Shown one piece after another: positions 1-10,744 of a stretch of 64,000 nucleotides of DNA. The stretch's first letter is position 1. Every line of letters begins with the position of its first letter. The notes below the pieces were generated by a model. The model was given only the letters and a program-made list of their open reading frames with translations, did no database searches and was not told the DNA's origin. The position numbers and the translations under genes were made by a program. Source of the stretch: Skeletonema tropicum (taxonomy: Eukaryota; Bacillariophyta; Thalassiosirophyceae; Thalassiosirales; Thalassiosiraceae); assembly GCA_037178625.1 (NCBI GenBank), contig CM074135.1, forward strand, positions 2,296,001-2,360,000. Direction: 5' to 3'.

Positions 1-1
1 G

Positions 2-427
2 CGGTTCAATTTGCACATTACAGGCCACAACGGCTCCTCTCCGAAGATTGATCTTGTGCTTCCATCGATGGATCTAGACGAAGCTACTCAATTAAGAGTG
101 CTAGAAGGCATGGTGGCACACACACAATATACGTATGCAGGAGATCATACAATCGAAGCAATTGAAGTTGCCGTAGAAGAGTCTGAACCTGACACCCTCG
201 TAATTGCCATTTCTGACGCCAACCTCGAACGATACAATATCACATTGAACGATCTAAAGCCTCTACAATCCTCAAAAGTTCATGCACATTTAATTTTTAT
301 CGCATCACTGGGTGACGAAGCCGCTGCACTATCCAAGGCCGTACCAAATGAACGCGCTCAATGTTGCTTCGACACAGCCGATTTGCCATTAATTATCAAG
401 AAAATAGTGACGAGCGCACTGAAATAA
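2..427 (+). CDS. VWA8: VWA8-like AAA/VWA protein, C-terminal end (5' partial)
   Basis: This is the last 141 codons of a gene that begins before the window; the frame is open from base 2 to the TAA at 425-427. The protein has the end of a von Willebrand A domain: an ITGHNG strand, the ISDANLERY segment (a conserved SDANLxRY motif of VWA8), a FIASLGDEA segment and the tail FDTADLPLIIKKIVTSALK, which resembles the VWA8 tail in animals (DTK-IPQILQQIFTS). VWA8 family members are large proteins with AAA ATPase modules followed by this VWA domain, and are mitochondrial in animals. Only the C-terminus is visible, so the ATPase region and targeting signal cannot be judged. The family call rests on motif recall, not a search. 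Confidence 0.8.
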   Translation, partial: RFNLHITGHNGSSPKIDLVLPSMDLDEATQLRVLEGMVAHTQYTYAGDHTIEAIEVAVEESEPDTLVIAISDANLERYNITLNDLKPLQSSKVHAHLIFIASLGDEAAALSKAVPNERAQCCFDTADLPLIIKKIVTSALK

Positions 428-573
428 CACGTAGAAGGTCATTAAATTGTTTAAATTCTAAGCGCACTTGGCGACAACTTTCGCCTCATTCATTGCAACA
501 TTACCTTCACAAAGAGGGAATCTTTAATGCATTGTTTTTGGAGACTTCCTTTCGTCTTCTTTCATATTCTTCA

Positions 574-3117
574 TCATGATTTGCCTTGTATGCCAAAACG
601 TCCCCTATCTCCAGATATTGACTTGGTTGAGGATCGTCGTCGCTTTGGCTTGTATTGGGCTCTGGTAGAAACCCCTTCAGCTTTTTGCACGACAATTATC
701 GGCAGTGGGGGTACTTCTTCATTCAAGATGAAATTTCGAGGCTTTGGCGCATCATCCTCGTCGGAAATACACGCTAACGAGCCAGGAGGCTCGAGTGGCC
801 TGCATGGTTGGACTGCATTGACCTGTACAGTAGAACTCATTTCACCCGAACTTGAGGTCTTTTTCTTGACACGCCCACTTCCAGAACTTCGGCGCTGTTG
901 GTATGCTGCACGTTCAGTGACCAAATCACGATCAATCTTTTTGATGAGGCAAGGGAGATCGTTCAAAATAATCTCTTCCGGGTCCGGAGTCCGGAAGGCA
1001 CCACAGCTTAGTCTCCGGGTGGAGGGTGGTTCCATACATTCAGCTAGCTTTTTCAAATCCTCTATGCCATCATTGCTGGCAAGCCTACGGATCGATCGGC
1101 TCTTACTTGAACGGAAATTGACCTGAGCCGAATCCTTGGGGGAGGAGTGGTCTTTCGCCGCGGGAGTGTTTTCGAGAGAAGAGACTGATTCATCCAAATG
1201 AATCGGCATTTGAACACTGTGAGGTAGCTTCTTCTTGAGGTTGGAACATATTCCGTTGCTATCTCCAGAATAATCCGTATCGGCGACGGTGCTAACAGTC
1301 TGACAACTCGGAATACCCTGTCCTACTTTGTTGATAAATGCAGCAAAGTCAGCAGGATCCTCGGTACCATCAACGATACTACTTACAGAGCATCTGCTAG
1401 AGCGCCTTCTAACAGCCCCGCCCACATGTTGATCAATAATATTCGCATCGTTACTTGTATCCACATCGGCCTCTCGCGTCAACTGCCTCAGGTAAGCATT
1501 AAACGAAGTATCATTAGATAGATGCATCCTTCCCTTCTTCTTCCCATCCAGTGAACAGTCATCGGAGTATAGTTCCCTTGAATTCTCACGTTGAAGTGTT
1601 CTCAATCCGCCAGTACTGCACTTTCGAAAGAGCTTGGACCCTCTATGATCTGCTTCAGGAACTCTTTGAATGTGGTCTTCACCTTCCGTGTCCTCAATAA
1701 AATTGCGGAAATTCTCTCTCTCAAAAGTTCGTAGCCCACCAGTACTGCACCTCCTCCTCACCTTTGATTTCAATTGCTTCTGGATAATCTTATCATCTTT
1801 GTCTTCTTCATCGCTCGATGCATCATCGGCTTCTTCTTCTTCTTTTACCAAGCGTTCAAAGAGCAAAGCAAGGTCAAAATTTGGATCAGTATCATCACTC
1901 TTGTCCGAGTTATCAAGCATAGGCAACGACGGGAAGATGGAAGGGTCCACACCTTCAATAGAATTATGACGTGAGAAGGGCTTCCTGGGAACAGTAATGC
2001 GCTCGTCTTTGGAATCAGCCTTTGGTGTTAAAGGCTCCTCAAGACCGCCATGGCGATGGCGTTGCTTCACTTGCTCGGCGATATTGTCAAAGCTGCTTCC
2101 TACTTCAACCACCCTACTCTCACGTAATGTCTCGAGCTGACTACATAAATAGGGATCAGGCCCTGCGTCGGTATGTCTCCTCCTCGCTCCTCTCTTGAAC
2201 TCTCTTGACCCATCATGATCAGATGAGCCTAGAGGTTCGATGAACTTGGGTGAGCGAGAGCATGTGGTGGAATTACGACGGGAGAAGCCACCGTTGGGCT
2301 TCGTGGTGGCAGTAACATTTTCTGTTGATAGATTGCTTGCAACTTTATGCCCATCTGAATCAAAGGAATTAAGTGGAGGGATGAACTTGGGACTTGTCGA
2401 CCTTGAATTGCTTCGTGAAAACGAAGCCTTTTTACCACCCTCCATGGAATTACGTCGCGAGAGACTGCCTCCGAACTGTTGCTTCTTCAACCAAGCATTC
2501 TCACGGCCCTGTTGAGATTGCAACATGGTGAATGGGCAGTCGGTAGATTGACTGCGGCGGATTTTTGGTCGGGAAGAAGAGCCGGATGTACCTGACGATG
2601 ATGATGTCACTCTGACACTTTGTACAGGTGGCTGATACTGCTCCTGTGATGATGACTGCGGTGCTGCTGCTGCTGCTGCGTCACGATTCATAATTTCATC
2701 AATGCGTTGACTCCACATATCATCATCATTGTAAATACTAAATGCAGAGTCAGTGGAATTCCTCCTTGAATAGTTTCTGTCTGCAGGTCCAATCGACAAC
2801 TTTTGCTTCTCCGTCATGACGCTCACAGAGTCGGTGCTGTTCTTCCTTGAAAATGATTTCTTCTCCGTCTTTTTAGACAGATTAGCAGTAGAACCATCAA
2901 ATTTTTTGGTAGTTATGGCGATGGGGGTCTTTGTACTCCCATACGATGTTGTTTTAGGAGAAACATCAGCTCCATCGAATGTTTTGGTGGACACGGTGAA
3001 AGTTTTGACGTGAGCACGAGAATGACATGGGACTGGTGACACTACTTCTTTCACCATGTCATTGCAGATTGCACCAATGTTGGGGTGCGACTGTACCTCT
3101 GCGGCGGCAATAATCAT
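574..3117 (-). CDS. Serine-rich protein with many basophilic kinase sites
   Basis: Single open frame of 847 codons starting at an ATG (3115-3117). I recognise no folded domain. The protein is Ser, Arg and Asp/Glu rich and carries about 15 sites of the R-R/K-x-S/T type. Six have the form S-R-R/K/H-N-S, two are paired RCSTGGLRT/KCSTGGLRT blocks about 40 residues apart, and others read RRLSCG and RRRSSTKS. Such sites suit PKA-, CaMK- or AKT-like kinases and 14-3-3 binding; that is inference. An alanine run follows MNRD near residue 145 and an acidic stretch near residue 430 is rich in E and D. There is no signal peptide or membrane segment. It converges on the VWA8 gene with about 150 bp between them. 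Probably an intrinsically disordered signalling or scaffold protein; function unknown. Confidence 0.7.
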   Translation of the reverse strand: MIIAAAEVQSHPNIGAICNDMVKEVVSPVPCHSRAHVKTFTVSTKTFDGADVSPKTTSYGSTKTPIAITTKKFDGSTANLSKKTEKKSFSRKNSTDSVSVMTEKQKLSIGPADRNYSRRNSTDSAFSIYNDDDMWSQRIDEIMNRDAAAAAAPQSSSQEQYQPPVQSVRVTSSSSGTSGSSSRPKIRRSQSTDCPFTMLQSQQGRENAWLKKQQFGGSLSRRNSMEGGKKASFSRSNSRSTSPKFIPPLNSFDSDGHKVASNLSTENVTATTKPNGGFSRRNSTTCSRSPKFIEPLGSSDHDGSREFKRGARRRHTDAGPDPYLCSQLETLRESRVVEVGSSFDNIAEQVKQRHRHGGLEEPLTPKADSKDERITVPRKPFSRHNSIEGVDPSIFPSLPMLDNSDKSDDTDPNFDLALLFERLVKEEEEADDASSDEEDKDDKIIQKQLKSKVRRRCSTGGLRTFERENFRNFIEDTEGEDHIQRVPEADHRGSKLFRKCSTGGLRTLQRENSRELYSDDCSLDGKKKGRMHLSNDTSFNAYLRQLTREADVDTSNDANIIDQHVGGAVRRRSSRCSVSSIVDGTEDPADFAAFINKVGQGIPSCQTVSTVADTDYSGDSNGICSNLKKKLPHSVQMPIHLDESVSSLENTPAAKDHSSPKDSAQVNFRSSKSRSIRRLASNDGIEDLKKLAECMEPPSTRRLSCGAFRTPDPEEIILNDLPCLIKKIDRDLVTERAAYQQRRSSGSGRVKKKTSSSGEMSSTVQVNAVQPCRPLEPPGSLACISDEDDAPKPRNFILNEEVPPLPIIVVQKAEGVSTRAQYKPKRRRSSTKSISGDRGRFGIQGKS

Positions 3118-5618
3118 GATTGATGTTGTTATGTATCTCGTCGATTGAGATTCAGAGCGATGAGATAATGTTCTTTTGTTGTGAGGAGAACCCCCTACGT
3201 TGACGATTTAAATGAACACAAATTCTGTTATCGACCAGTGAGAAAAATGAAAAGAATCGCACCAACCGAGTAGACCAGCCAATCACTCGGAGTCCTCATG
3301 TGGATTTATGTGAGTATGACGCTGTATGAAGTTTTGAGGCAGATAATAGAGGGTCGATCTAAGTGATTGAAAAGCATTCACTCTTTCGCGTCTATTCTTC
3401 GAAACGCGACCCAGAACTGTCTTGGGGAGTCGCAAAGGGGGGATGCAACCCCTTCATTGCGCGTAAAATGAGAAATTAGATATTTATAATGTATTATTTG
3501 TCCATTTATTGTTATGAAATAGCCGCATTGGACTAAATATTGGGAGGGCAATCCCCTCTACCCAACTCCTTCTTCGTGACTGAGGAAGGAAAGGTTCTGA
3601 CGGACCGCGACCTATCTAGTCCAGAGTTGATGTGACAGGAGACAGGAGCTCTCTTTCGGCATTTTTTTCGTGCTGTTTCCTTCGTCGATTTTGGGGGCGA
3701 AAAAGAAGGAGAAAAGAAGGAGGAAAGTTCGCGTGCTCTGGATGGCTATGGGTAGCAGCTGCATCACAGCTGATAGAGGATGCAGACTACTATTGTTATT
3801 CTTCTTCGATAAATATTATTTCATATCTAATTGAAGTCTAGCCACCCTGCTACGAGATTGGCTTCAAGCCAAGGGTTCAGAATGCATGGCATCTTGAATG
3901 CATCCAAGCAGGAGCTAATCTATTGATATGGATAGTATGTACGGTTGTAACTCTCTTTCATTTGTGTCAACACTGTTTGTTATAAGGTTACAATCCTCTC
4001 CAATCTTCTACTGTGCAGCAGAACTGAGTTGTTGTTGAATCTCAAATCTTATATGTCATATTTGCCGCATAGAGTTGAATACCATCAGTAATGCTTTCTC
4101 GCTCTCATATTACGTATTCGTTTGTTTCAAATTGTGCAACCTTGTCCACTATCACACGACTCAAATTGGCACAAGCAGAGTAATACATGTGTTATAGTCG
4201 ATGCAGGTCATACTAGATAGTAATTGTTGCGTGCGGATGCATATGTTGTACAGAGGTATGCCCACTTTATACGCTACACAAAGCAACTTGCAAACACGAA
4301 TGATGCAGCAACTAAAACGTATCTTTGACCAAGCCGATAGTTATGAATCATTAGAAGAGTATTTCCACTATGAGGAGGGGCAAGAGCTTCACCTGACGCA
4401 TCTGTTTTGGTTGATGTCGAGCGACGACGCCCAAAGCGCCAACAATCATCACGTGTTGAGTATTTTGTGAGCTCGACGACGACGCAACACATTTATCTGA
4501 TTGTCAGCAACATCAGAGATATTCTTTACCTCGTTCATTTTGTGTTGGTTAAACGGAATCGTCCGACGATGGAGGATAGAGGAGCCGTCGACGCGTAGAT
4601 TGTGTCACAACATCAACGTGATGTTTGCGCATAATTTGCATAAATACGATGGCGATTTGAGAGTTCTGCCTCTATAGATAAATCCAAAGGACCGTTCGGA
4701 TGCGGTCGATGATCAAGTCGCTATTCGTGGGGACTTGGTAGTTGTGTATGCCGCATGTTGGCGCCGGCAATCTCTGACGGACATCATGGTTTGATGGGGG
4801 TAGGTTCGCAACCTGGTCACGAATCGAGAGCTCTACGTGATTTATCTCTATACGCGATATGCGTATAACGTTGAACCTCGTGACTTGAAGTGACCGTATT
4901 TGCACCCCCTCCGTGACCGTATTTGCACCACCACCGTGACCGTATTTGTAAGAAACAGCACAAAAACGTTGCCTCTCTTTCATTCCTTGCCAGTACTTTT
5001 TACTCCACCAGTCCAGCTACTCATTTCTTACAGGCTTCAAGCAAGGAGAAAGTATTATGTATCTGATGAGATATAATGCTCCATCATTCGTGGTTATGGC
5101 AGCATAGAAGTAACATATCCATTGCTCATACAATTCTCTATGTTATTATATATTAGGAGTATACTATTCAGGGTCTCTAAGCCTTTCCTGTGTACATCAC
5201 GGTTATGTATCTACTTGTGTAAAACTGAAGAAGCTATCTGTCAGACTCAAATTGATTCTATCATGATCATAGCATCTTAGATGTTTAATCATATTAAATG
5301 CTGTAAGATGCATAAGTCACAATAGAAAACATTGCCCAGTTATCCTGATTTGTATTCCTGTCGAAGTACATCTGCTCTGCTCCATGACTTTTGTGAAACG
5401 ATTTAGAACTGAACCAAGTAAACAGAGGTCTATCTTTCGTTAGTTATTTTACGCATCGTTGCTAGCTAAGTGCCTGCTCCTCTTTACAGTTTCATCTTGT
5501 TATCAAAAATGAAGGAAGAGGCGCAATTCTGGATCGTAGCATGAGAGATCGCATCATAGACGTAGAGGAAGAGAAGAAGTGGGTGACAATAGATACTGAT
5601 TGCCTTGATTCATCTCCT
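3118..5618. other. Intergenic, no supported gene
   Basis: About 2.5 kb between the serine-rich gene and the cyclin gene. I find only short frames with no family match. The best, 89 codons from 4201 to 4470 on the plus strand, is not supported by any motif. A 3-copy short repeat at 4890-4949 is listed separately. Confidence 0.5.
4890..4949. repeat. Three-copy 23 bp spaced direct repeat
   Basis: The word GTGACCGTATTTG occurs at 4890, 4913 and 4936, exactly 23 bp apart, with CCCCCTCC and CCACCACC type spacers between. A small minisatellite or a cluster of protein-binding sites; nothing distinguishes the two. Confidence 0.7.
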
Positions 5619-6536
5619 TCATACCGAAAAGGATCGTGAACTGTTTGATCCTGAACTGTTTGATACCTTCAAAGTTTCTACTGAACCGTCCAAACTTCTT
5701 TCATCCGCGCCGTCTTCTCCTGACAGAGTCCTTGGCTTCTCGTAAAGGGAATCTAGCCTTCTCCTAGCCGCTGCTAGCTGCACAGGGTGATCAAAGTCAT
5801 AGCATTTCATGATGACGCGTAAAGAAGATCCAAGCAGCTCTTGGCGCTCCCTCGTGGTTGCGACACGAATAACGTTGAATATAGCTGCCAAAGCGATGGT
5901 GCTTGTGCGCTGTGTAGAGAAGTAGTAGTCTCGCACTGCAAGCTCGGTCAGATACTTCATCTCTTCCATCAAGAAGGCCCACGTTACCTCCGGGATGTCG
6001 ACGTAAGGCAACAGCAGGGAGAGGATTGACATTCCAACTTGATGAGCAGTTGGAGTGTGGCATCGCCAAGAGATGCCACATAGCCAAGTGCGTTCCATGT
6101 CCTCGATCTCTTCAGCGGAGTAGACACGATTGCATATCTCGGAGAACAGGTCACTTGAAATGGCTACTTTCTCGTTGATCTTAATGGATGTGTATAAGGC
6201 CGTCACAACGAGGAGCTGTAACTTGCTTTGATCTCTTAGAGCCCCATCAGCTACCCGTGCAGCATCGGCGGAGTTGCTTGGTGCAGAGAGGAATCGGTCG
6301 ACCATCTCCATCGCTGATGCCACTGTTTCCCGGGAGTATTGGTAGTGATCAACGATGCCGTAGCACCAATCCACCAACTTCAAGCGATCGTTGGCAGTGA
6401 CCATATTGGGATTGGAGGGATCGAGGTAGCCCCCATGAGATGAGCATGAATACGTGGTGAGCTCTCTATCGATCATGGCTGCGAGGGTGTTAGCAGCGTC
6501 CTGTGTGTTTCGGGATAGGTTCTCTTTTGGTTTCAT
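5619..6536 (-). CDS. Cyclin (diatom-type, single cyclin box)
   Basis: The protein of 305 residues has an N-terminal cyclin fold at about residues 51-170. Recognisable elements are LVDWCYGIVDHY (helix 1), AMEMVDRFLSA (the MxxxDRFL hallmark), LQLLVVTALYTSIKINE (helix 3, LxxxAxxxLYxxxK) and IEDMERTWLCGISWRCHTPT (the MExxxLxxLxWxxxxPT helix-5 signature). A weaker second helical repeat follows, then a Ser-rich tail. Cyclins activate cyclin-dependent kinases; this divergent form matches the expanded diatom cyclins often linked to nutrient and cell-cycle signals (family knowledge). The start is placed at the ATG at 6536, giving a protein that begins MKPKENLS. The frame stays open upstream to 6839, but that stretch has no cyclin features and includes TA-rich sequence, so I treat it as 5' untranslated. 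Confidence 0.85.
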   Translation of the reverse strand: MKPKENLSRNTQDAANTLAAMIDRELTTYSCSSHGGYLDPSNPNMVTANDRLKLVDWCYGIVDHYQYSRETVASAMEMVDRFLSAPSNSADAARVADGALRDQSKLQLLVVTALYTSIKINEKVAISSDLFSEICNRVYSAEEIEDMERTWLCGISWRCHTPTAHQVGMSILSLLLPYVDIPEVTWAFLMEEMKYLTELAVRDYYFSTQRTSTIALAAIFNVIRVATTRERQELLGSSLRVIMKCYDFDHPVQLAAARRRLDSLYEKPRTLSGEDGADERSLDGSVETLKVSNSSGSNSSRSFSV

Positions 6537-6930
6537 GTCAGATGATGGGCAGCAGTACAATCTAACTGCATTATGTAGTATCGTAAATTGGCTGAATAAA
6601 AATTTTTTGATGGGGAAGGGGGAAGGGAAAGGACCCTCGAGCGGTACAACGGGACAACACATACCGCGCGGCAATGGACGGACGTACATAAAAGCGTAAA
6701 GGAAGGATGGAGGAGCGGAGAGCCGAGTCGAGTTATATATATAACAGAAATTATAATATTTCTGTTGAGTTACTTTTTTAGTCGTGGTATAAGCTTCCAC
6801 GTCAGCCCACGTGGGCCAAAGTACAATAGCACCAGCCATTTCTTTATATTGTGTGCGGCCGGCAGCAGCAAGCTTCGGCTCTAAACTCCGTATAGAGACG
6901 GACTCCCAAATTCAAAAATTATCTGACGAA

Positions 6931-6967
6931 GGAGGAGGAGGAGGAGGAGGAGGAGGAGGAGGAGGAG
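6931..6967. repeat. (GGA)n microsatellite
   Basis: An uninterrupted run of about twelve GGA units upstream of the cyclin gene. The region 6840-7088 around it holds no supported gene. Confidence 0.95.
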
Positions 6968-7088
6968 AAACACCGCAGCAAAATTAGAGCCCACCTCCCT
7001 CTATCCATCACCACCATAATCAAAAGATACTACAGCTCTAATCTTCTACCGAAGCTTGGATTGTATCATAAGTACGTACTAAGCCCTA

Positions 7089-7445
7089 TACAGGGACCTA
7101 CCGCGAACTATCCACCTACTCGGCTTATCCACCCTCCAAATCACAGCCTAGCCAAAATATTTATACCCACCTCCTCCGGTTTCAACTAGAGCAGTGGGCT
7201 CAAGTTGCTGCACTTGATTGTGTTCACCTCGAGGCTAATAGAGTCAACCTTCATATATCATCGCAACAAGATCCAACGACTGCACAATTCGATCCAGCAC
7301 TGCATCAACACACAACATCATGATGTCGTGGATTGTGGAGGGGTGGCGGGGTCTCTTGGGTGAAAACTCAAGTTATACCCACCTAGAGCAGGCTAGCCAA
7401 AATTTTTATACCCAGGGGGGGTATAGTTCGCGGTAGGTCCCTGTA
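7089..7445. mobile_element. Tc1/mariner-type MITE (353 bp, TA target)
   Basis: The first bases CAGGGACCTACCGCGAACTA (from 7091) are repeated as a perfect inverted copy ending at 7443; including the flanking TA the inverted match is 23 bp. TA dinucleotides at 7089-7090 and 7444-7445 fit a Tc1/mariner target duplication, and termini starting CAGGG are common in that superfamily. There is no ORF of useful length inside, so it is a non-autonomous MITE. A related word, TAGCCAAAATWTTTATACCCA, occurs in direct orientation near both ends. Confidence 0.75.
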
Positions 7446-7771
7446 CCTGTGAAATTATGAGCAAAATAAGTAGAATGAAGTAGAGAGTAGACTGAGAGTG
7501 GAAGAGGCTAAGTACTTTCATGTCATGTAATCGTTGATTGATTAGTAGGTGAGGCCAAATAATGCATGCATGCAATATGTAATTCTCAGCACTAATTTTG
7601 AAGCAAAAGGCCTCTGTCAGACACGAGTATTGTACACTTCATCAGACATACCTCCGAAAATGACGGATGGAAAAATGTGATGATAAGCAAACTGTTGAAG
7701 TAAGTAGGCCCATCTAACCCAGGAATTTAGGCCTTTGATCGGAGAGACCTTTTGTCACCTACATACAGGTC

Positions 7772-8323
7772 AGTAGCACGAACAGTACCCTGGGCTGGGA
7801 TGGGGGGGTACAGAAATTTTGGCTAGGCTGAGTTCTGAGGGGGTACAACTCGAAAGTCACCACCTCAATTCGACATCCACCACACAATGTCGGAGGACTT
7901 AGCACATGCTACGACTATGAATTGCATCTTGTGTACTACTGAATTAAATGAAGCACTGGAGTTACAGTCCGTTCCATTCATACCAGTGCAATAAATTCCA
8001 AACATACTACAAGATTGTGAAGAAAAACAGTAAAGTGACTTGCGTCAAATGCAAGTCTGCTGTAGGGAACAAGATGTGCTCGAGCAAAATGTGCAAGAAA
8101 TGTTGTCTTCAGCTTGACGTTCCCTGTGTTCAACACAAAAGAAAGAAGTAGTAAGGTATTCATTAAGATATATGTGTGTTCAATGGTCCTAACCTGAGCG
8201 TTTACCTAAGAGCTAGCCCGCCCTGCCTACAATTATTATGTCGGTGAGGGGGTACAAAACTTCACCCTAGGCTGAGATTTGTAGGGGGTACAAGCAAAGT
8301 TAGGGGGGTCTGTTCGTGCTACT
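7772..8323. mobile_element. TIR element enclosing a small zinc-finger ORF
   Basis: AGTAGCACGAACAG at 7772-7785 is exactly inverted at 8310-8323. Inside each end lies a related direct block containing GGGGGTACA, a CTAGGCTGAG core and GGGGGTACAA (about 7805-7850 and 8244-8295). The element is about 552 bp and carries the ORF at 7948-8151. I cannot identify a clean target duplication, so the exact ends and superfamily are open. Confidence 0.5.
7948..8151 (+). CDS. Small SHI/LRP1-like zinc-finger protein (67 aa)
   Basis: The C-terminal half shows Cys-x2-Cys-x8-Cys-x4-Cys-x2-Cys-Cys-x6-Cys-x2-His, with core CVKCKSAVGNKMC and MCKKCC, ending CVQHKRKK. The spacing is close to the LRP1/SHI zinc finger known from plants (C-x2-C-x7-C-x4-C-x2-CC-x7-C-x2-H). 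The frame begins at an ATG directly after an in-frame TAA. A second short open frame upstream (ATG at 7887), in another phase, also carries a Cys-x2-Cys pair, so the ORF could be the last exon or a frameshifted remnant of a longer protein. It sits wholly inside the TIR element at 7772-8323. A binding role is inferred from the Cys/His pattern only. Confidence 0.5.
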   Translation: MKHWSYSPFHSYQCNKFQTYYKIVKKNSKVTCVKCKSAVGNKMCSSKMCKKCCLQLDVPCVQHKRKK

Positions 8324-8995
8324 CGACTTTACTACTAGCTTAGGGCGCCCCGAGGAACAACCACGTCACTGACATTCTCTCTGAGAGAGTCATAGCCCCG
8401 GGACTTTCTACCTTCACAGCTAGCTGACAGCTGAGAGCACAGTCGTGGTATTTGTGGTCGTGACCCAGTGACGAAGAACAAGCAGGCAATGAATGGAATG
8501 GAGAGCCGAGTGACCCAGCCCAGTGACCCGACCCAACACTTGACGGACAGGTATTGTACAATAGGATGGACACACCAGAATACATATCGTAGAGAGCGAG
8601 GGATATGTCTTGAGACTTGCGACACAAACTCTATCTTTTCCTCGGGATAAGCTAGATAGTACAGGAGCTCAAAGCTTGGATGGACATGGACAGCTTTGGG
8701 CAGGCAGAGATCCTTGCTTCGGCGTTGCCTTACTCTGTTCGTGGGGTCTTCTTTACTTTTTATCTTAGCAATCAACAGAATTTCTCGAATCAATCGATGG
8801 TTCAGGAAGCCAATCATTCTATTGAACATGGTCTCAACAATTGGTTTGGGGCATCAGATTATATCCACAGATAAAATTGTGCCTTTAGATAATTCACTTA
8901 TCAAAAGCACGCCATTCATGATGAAGTCAACGAACAATGAGTGTAATCAAATGAAATCTCAAATCAGAGCCCTTTCCAATGTAGGTACCAGACGA
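8324..8995. other. Intergenic, no supported gene
   Basis: Frames of up to 164 codons exist on the minus strand (8335-8829) and 134 on the plus strand, but they overlap each other, carry no motif I know and look like chance openings. Confidence 0.4.
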
Positions 8996-10579
8996 TCAAA
9001 CAATAGCAGCAGCTTCGCCGTCATCTTTTCGGGCGATCTTATACTCCCTGGCTCCAGGAAGGTTAGGACCAATACTATTTGCACCGTGTTTGATGCATAG
9101 TGTCCTCCTCACAGCATTATTAGTACAGCCCGGTACGCTGCATGACTTGAGTTTTGCTCCGTGCCTCACACACACACCATTTCGACGCACCAAATTTTTG
9201 CAATCGGGAAAAATACAGATTTTGGGAATCTCATTCAACTTCGCCCCATGTCGTTTGCATCTGCCCCCCTGCTTTTGATTGTTTTGGCACCCTTCAAAGC
9301 TGCATTTCTTCACCGGAGTCCCACCATGAGCTACACACTTTGCCGACTTGCCTCGACCAATTTTGTTACATCCTTCCACAATACAACGTTTGCGCTGCCT
9401 CTTCTTTTTGGCTGGATTGGCACTTTCTTGGACGGTGACATTGACTGGAGCAACTGGAACCGGCATTGCTGCCACTGCGGGGGGGTCAACATTACCGTCT
9501 TCTGTGACATTGTTATCATTAGGAGACACTGAGGAATCCTGATCATTGACAATTTCCGAACAGAGAATTTGGGATAGTTCCGCATTTTCGGCGTCAACGT
9601 TGCCATTATTTACAGGAAGCGGAGGTAGCGCTGCAACTGGTGGGATTGCTAATGGCGGTGCAGCTGCAACTGCAACCGGTGGAATTGCTGGTGGTGGTGC
9701 AACTGCAACTGCTGCGTTGTTCTCCATCGCGACAGTCGCTGCAGCATGAGCACGAGCAGCGGCTAATTCTTTGCCATGCCTAATGCATACTCCCCCCCTG
9801 TTCGCGAATTTATTGCACTTGGAAAAATTGCACCGTTTGATTGTACATTTTGCTCCATGCCTCTTGCACTTCCCTCCCTGTTTTTGATTGTTTTGGCAGC
9901 CCTCCACACTACATTTCTTTACCGGCGTGCCACCGTGTGCCACACATTTAGCCATTTTCCCTCGAGCAATTTTTTCGCATCCTTCGACCACACAGCGCTT
10001 TCGGGGGTATCGTTTCACTACTGCACCGTGAGCACAGCATAAACCCCGTTGGACGGCGTACTGATAATGGTTGGGAGGAGCAGAGGTCAATAATAAAATT
10101 AATAAGTTGCTCGCGATAATGAACAATCACAATCACACGCAACACACAGAATAAATCGACCATGAAACGATACATCTTACCTTGATACAATCGCTCATTT
10201 TACATTGATAATATTTCTTCCCGTCCTCCTTGAACGCAATTACGCCCTGCGAACATCCACTAACTGCGTTGGATGATTTCCGTTTCTTTTGTTCTTGCCC
10301 CTCCTCGCCCCCCGTTCCGTCGTCTTCTTCTCCTGAATGCTTCCGTTTGTTTCCCTCTACGTCACCCAAAAATCCTCCTCCTCCTTCCTGCACCCCTGGA
10401 ATTACAACACATTGCTCTACCCCCTCTTCGTTCATCTTGCCGTTGATGTTGTTTGTCAGTGCGACGGTGGTGGAGGAGCGGAGCATCAGGGAGCAGGGAG
10501 CAGCGCAACGGCATGCATGGCCGGCGGCAAACGGCAACGCGCGTTGTTCGAGTTCCGATTTTCCGATGAATACCGCCAT
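8996..10579 (-). CDS. Two-exon protein with eight Cys-His repeats
   Basis: Exon 1 is 10181-10579 and exon 2 is 8996-10060. The 120 bp intron has donor GTAAGA and acceptor ATTATCAG, and splices in phase 0 to give the continuous repeat CIK-YAVQRGLCCAHG. The product is about 487 residues. It has eight units of the form C-x4-C-x(9-12)-C-x2-HG, such as RCVVEGCEK...CVAHGG and KCSVEGCQNNQKQGGKCKRHG, in two blocks of four separated by an Ala/Pro/Val-rich linker. Units 2-3 and 5-6 are nearly identical, pointing to internal duplication. Repeats of this type occur in stramenopile proteins often labelled WRKY19-like; they are presumed zinc-binding. The exon-1 start is uncertain: the ATG at 10579 is the first, and a later Met (MNEEG) is possible. 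No DNA-binding domain of known type is visible; function unknown. Confidence 0.75.
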
Positions 10580-10744
10580 TTTTTTGGGGGCAAGCCTCCT
10601 GGCCCCCCATCCGCAAACATCCTCTCTAAGTATCTCGCTCTGCTTACATACCTTAGTATCATGCTATGATACGATACTATCTTCATGCAGAGGCTGTGTA
10701 TTGGTAGGACCGGTATTTACCGGTCCCCTACATATGCATCTTCT

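Noticed and set aside
4201..4470. 89-codon plus-strand frame
   Set aside because: No homology I recognise and a competing open frame overlaps its end; left uncalled.
6537..6839. Upstream extension of the cyclin by 101 codons
   Set aside because: The added residues have no cyclin feature and the DNA looks like leader sequence; the internal ATG is preferred.
8335..8829. 164-codon minus-strand frame
   Set aside because: No recognisable motif, overlaps other random frames and starts in low-information sequence.
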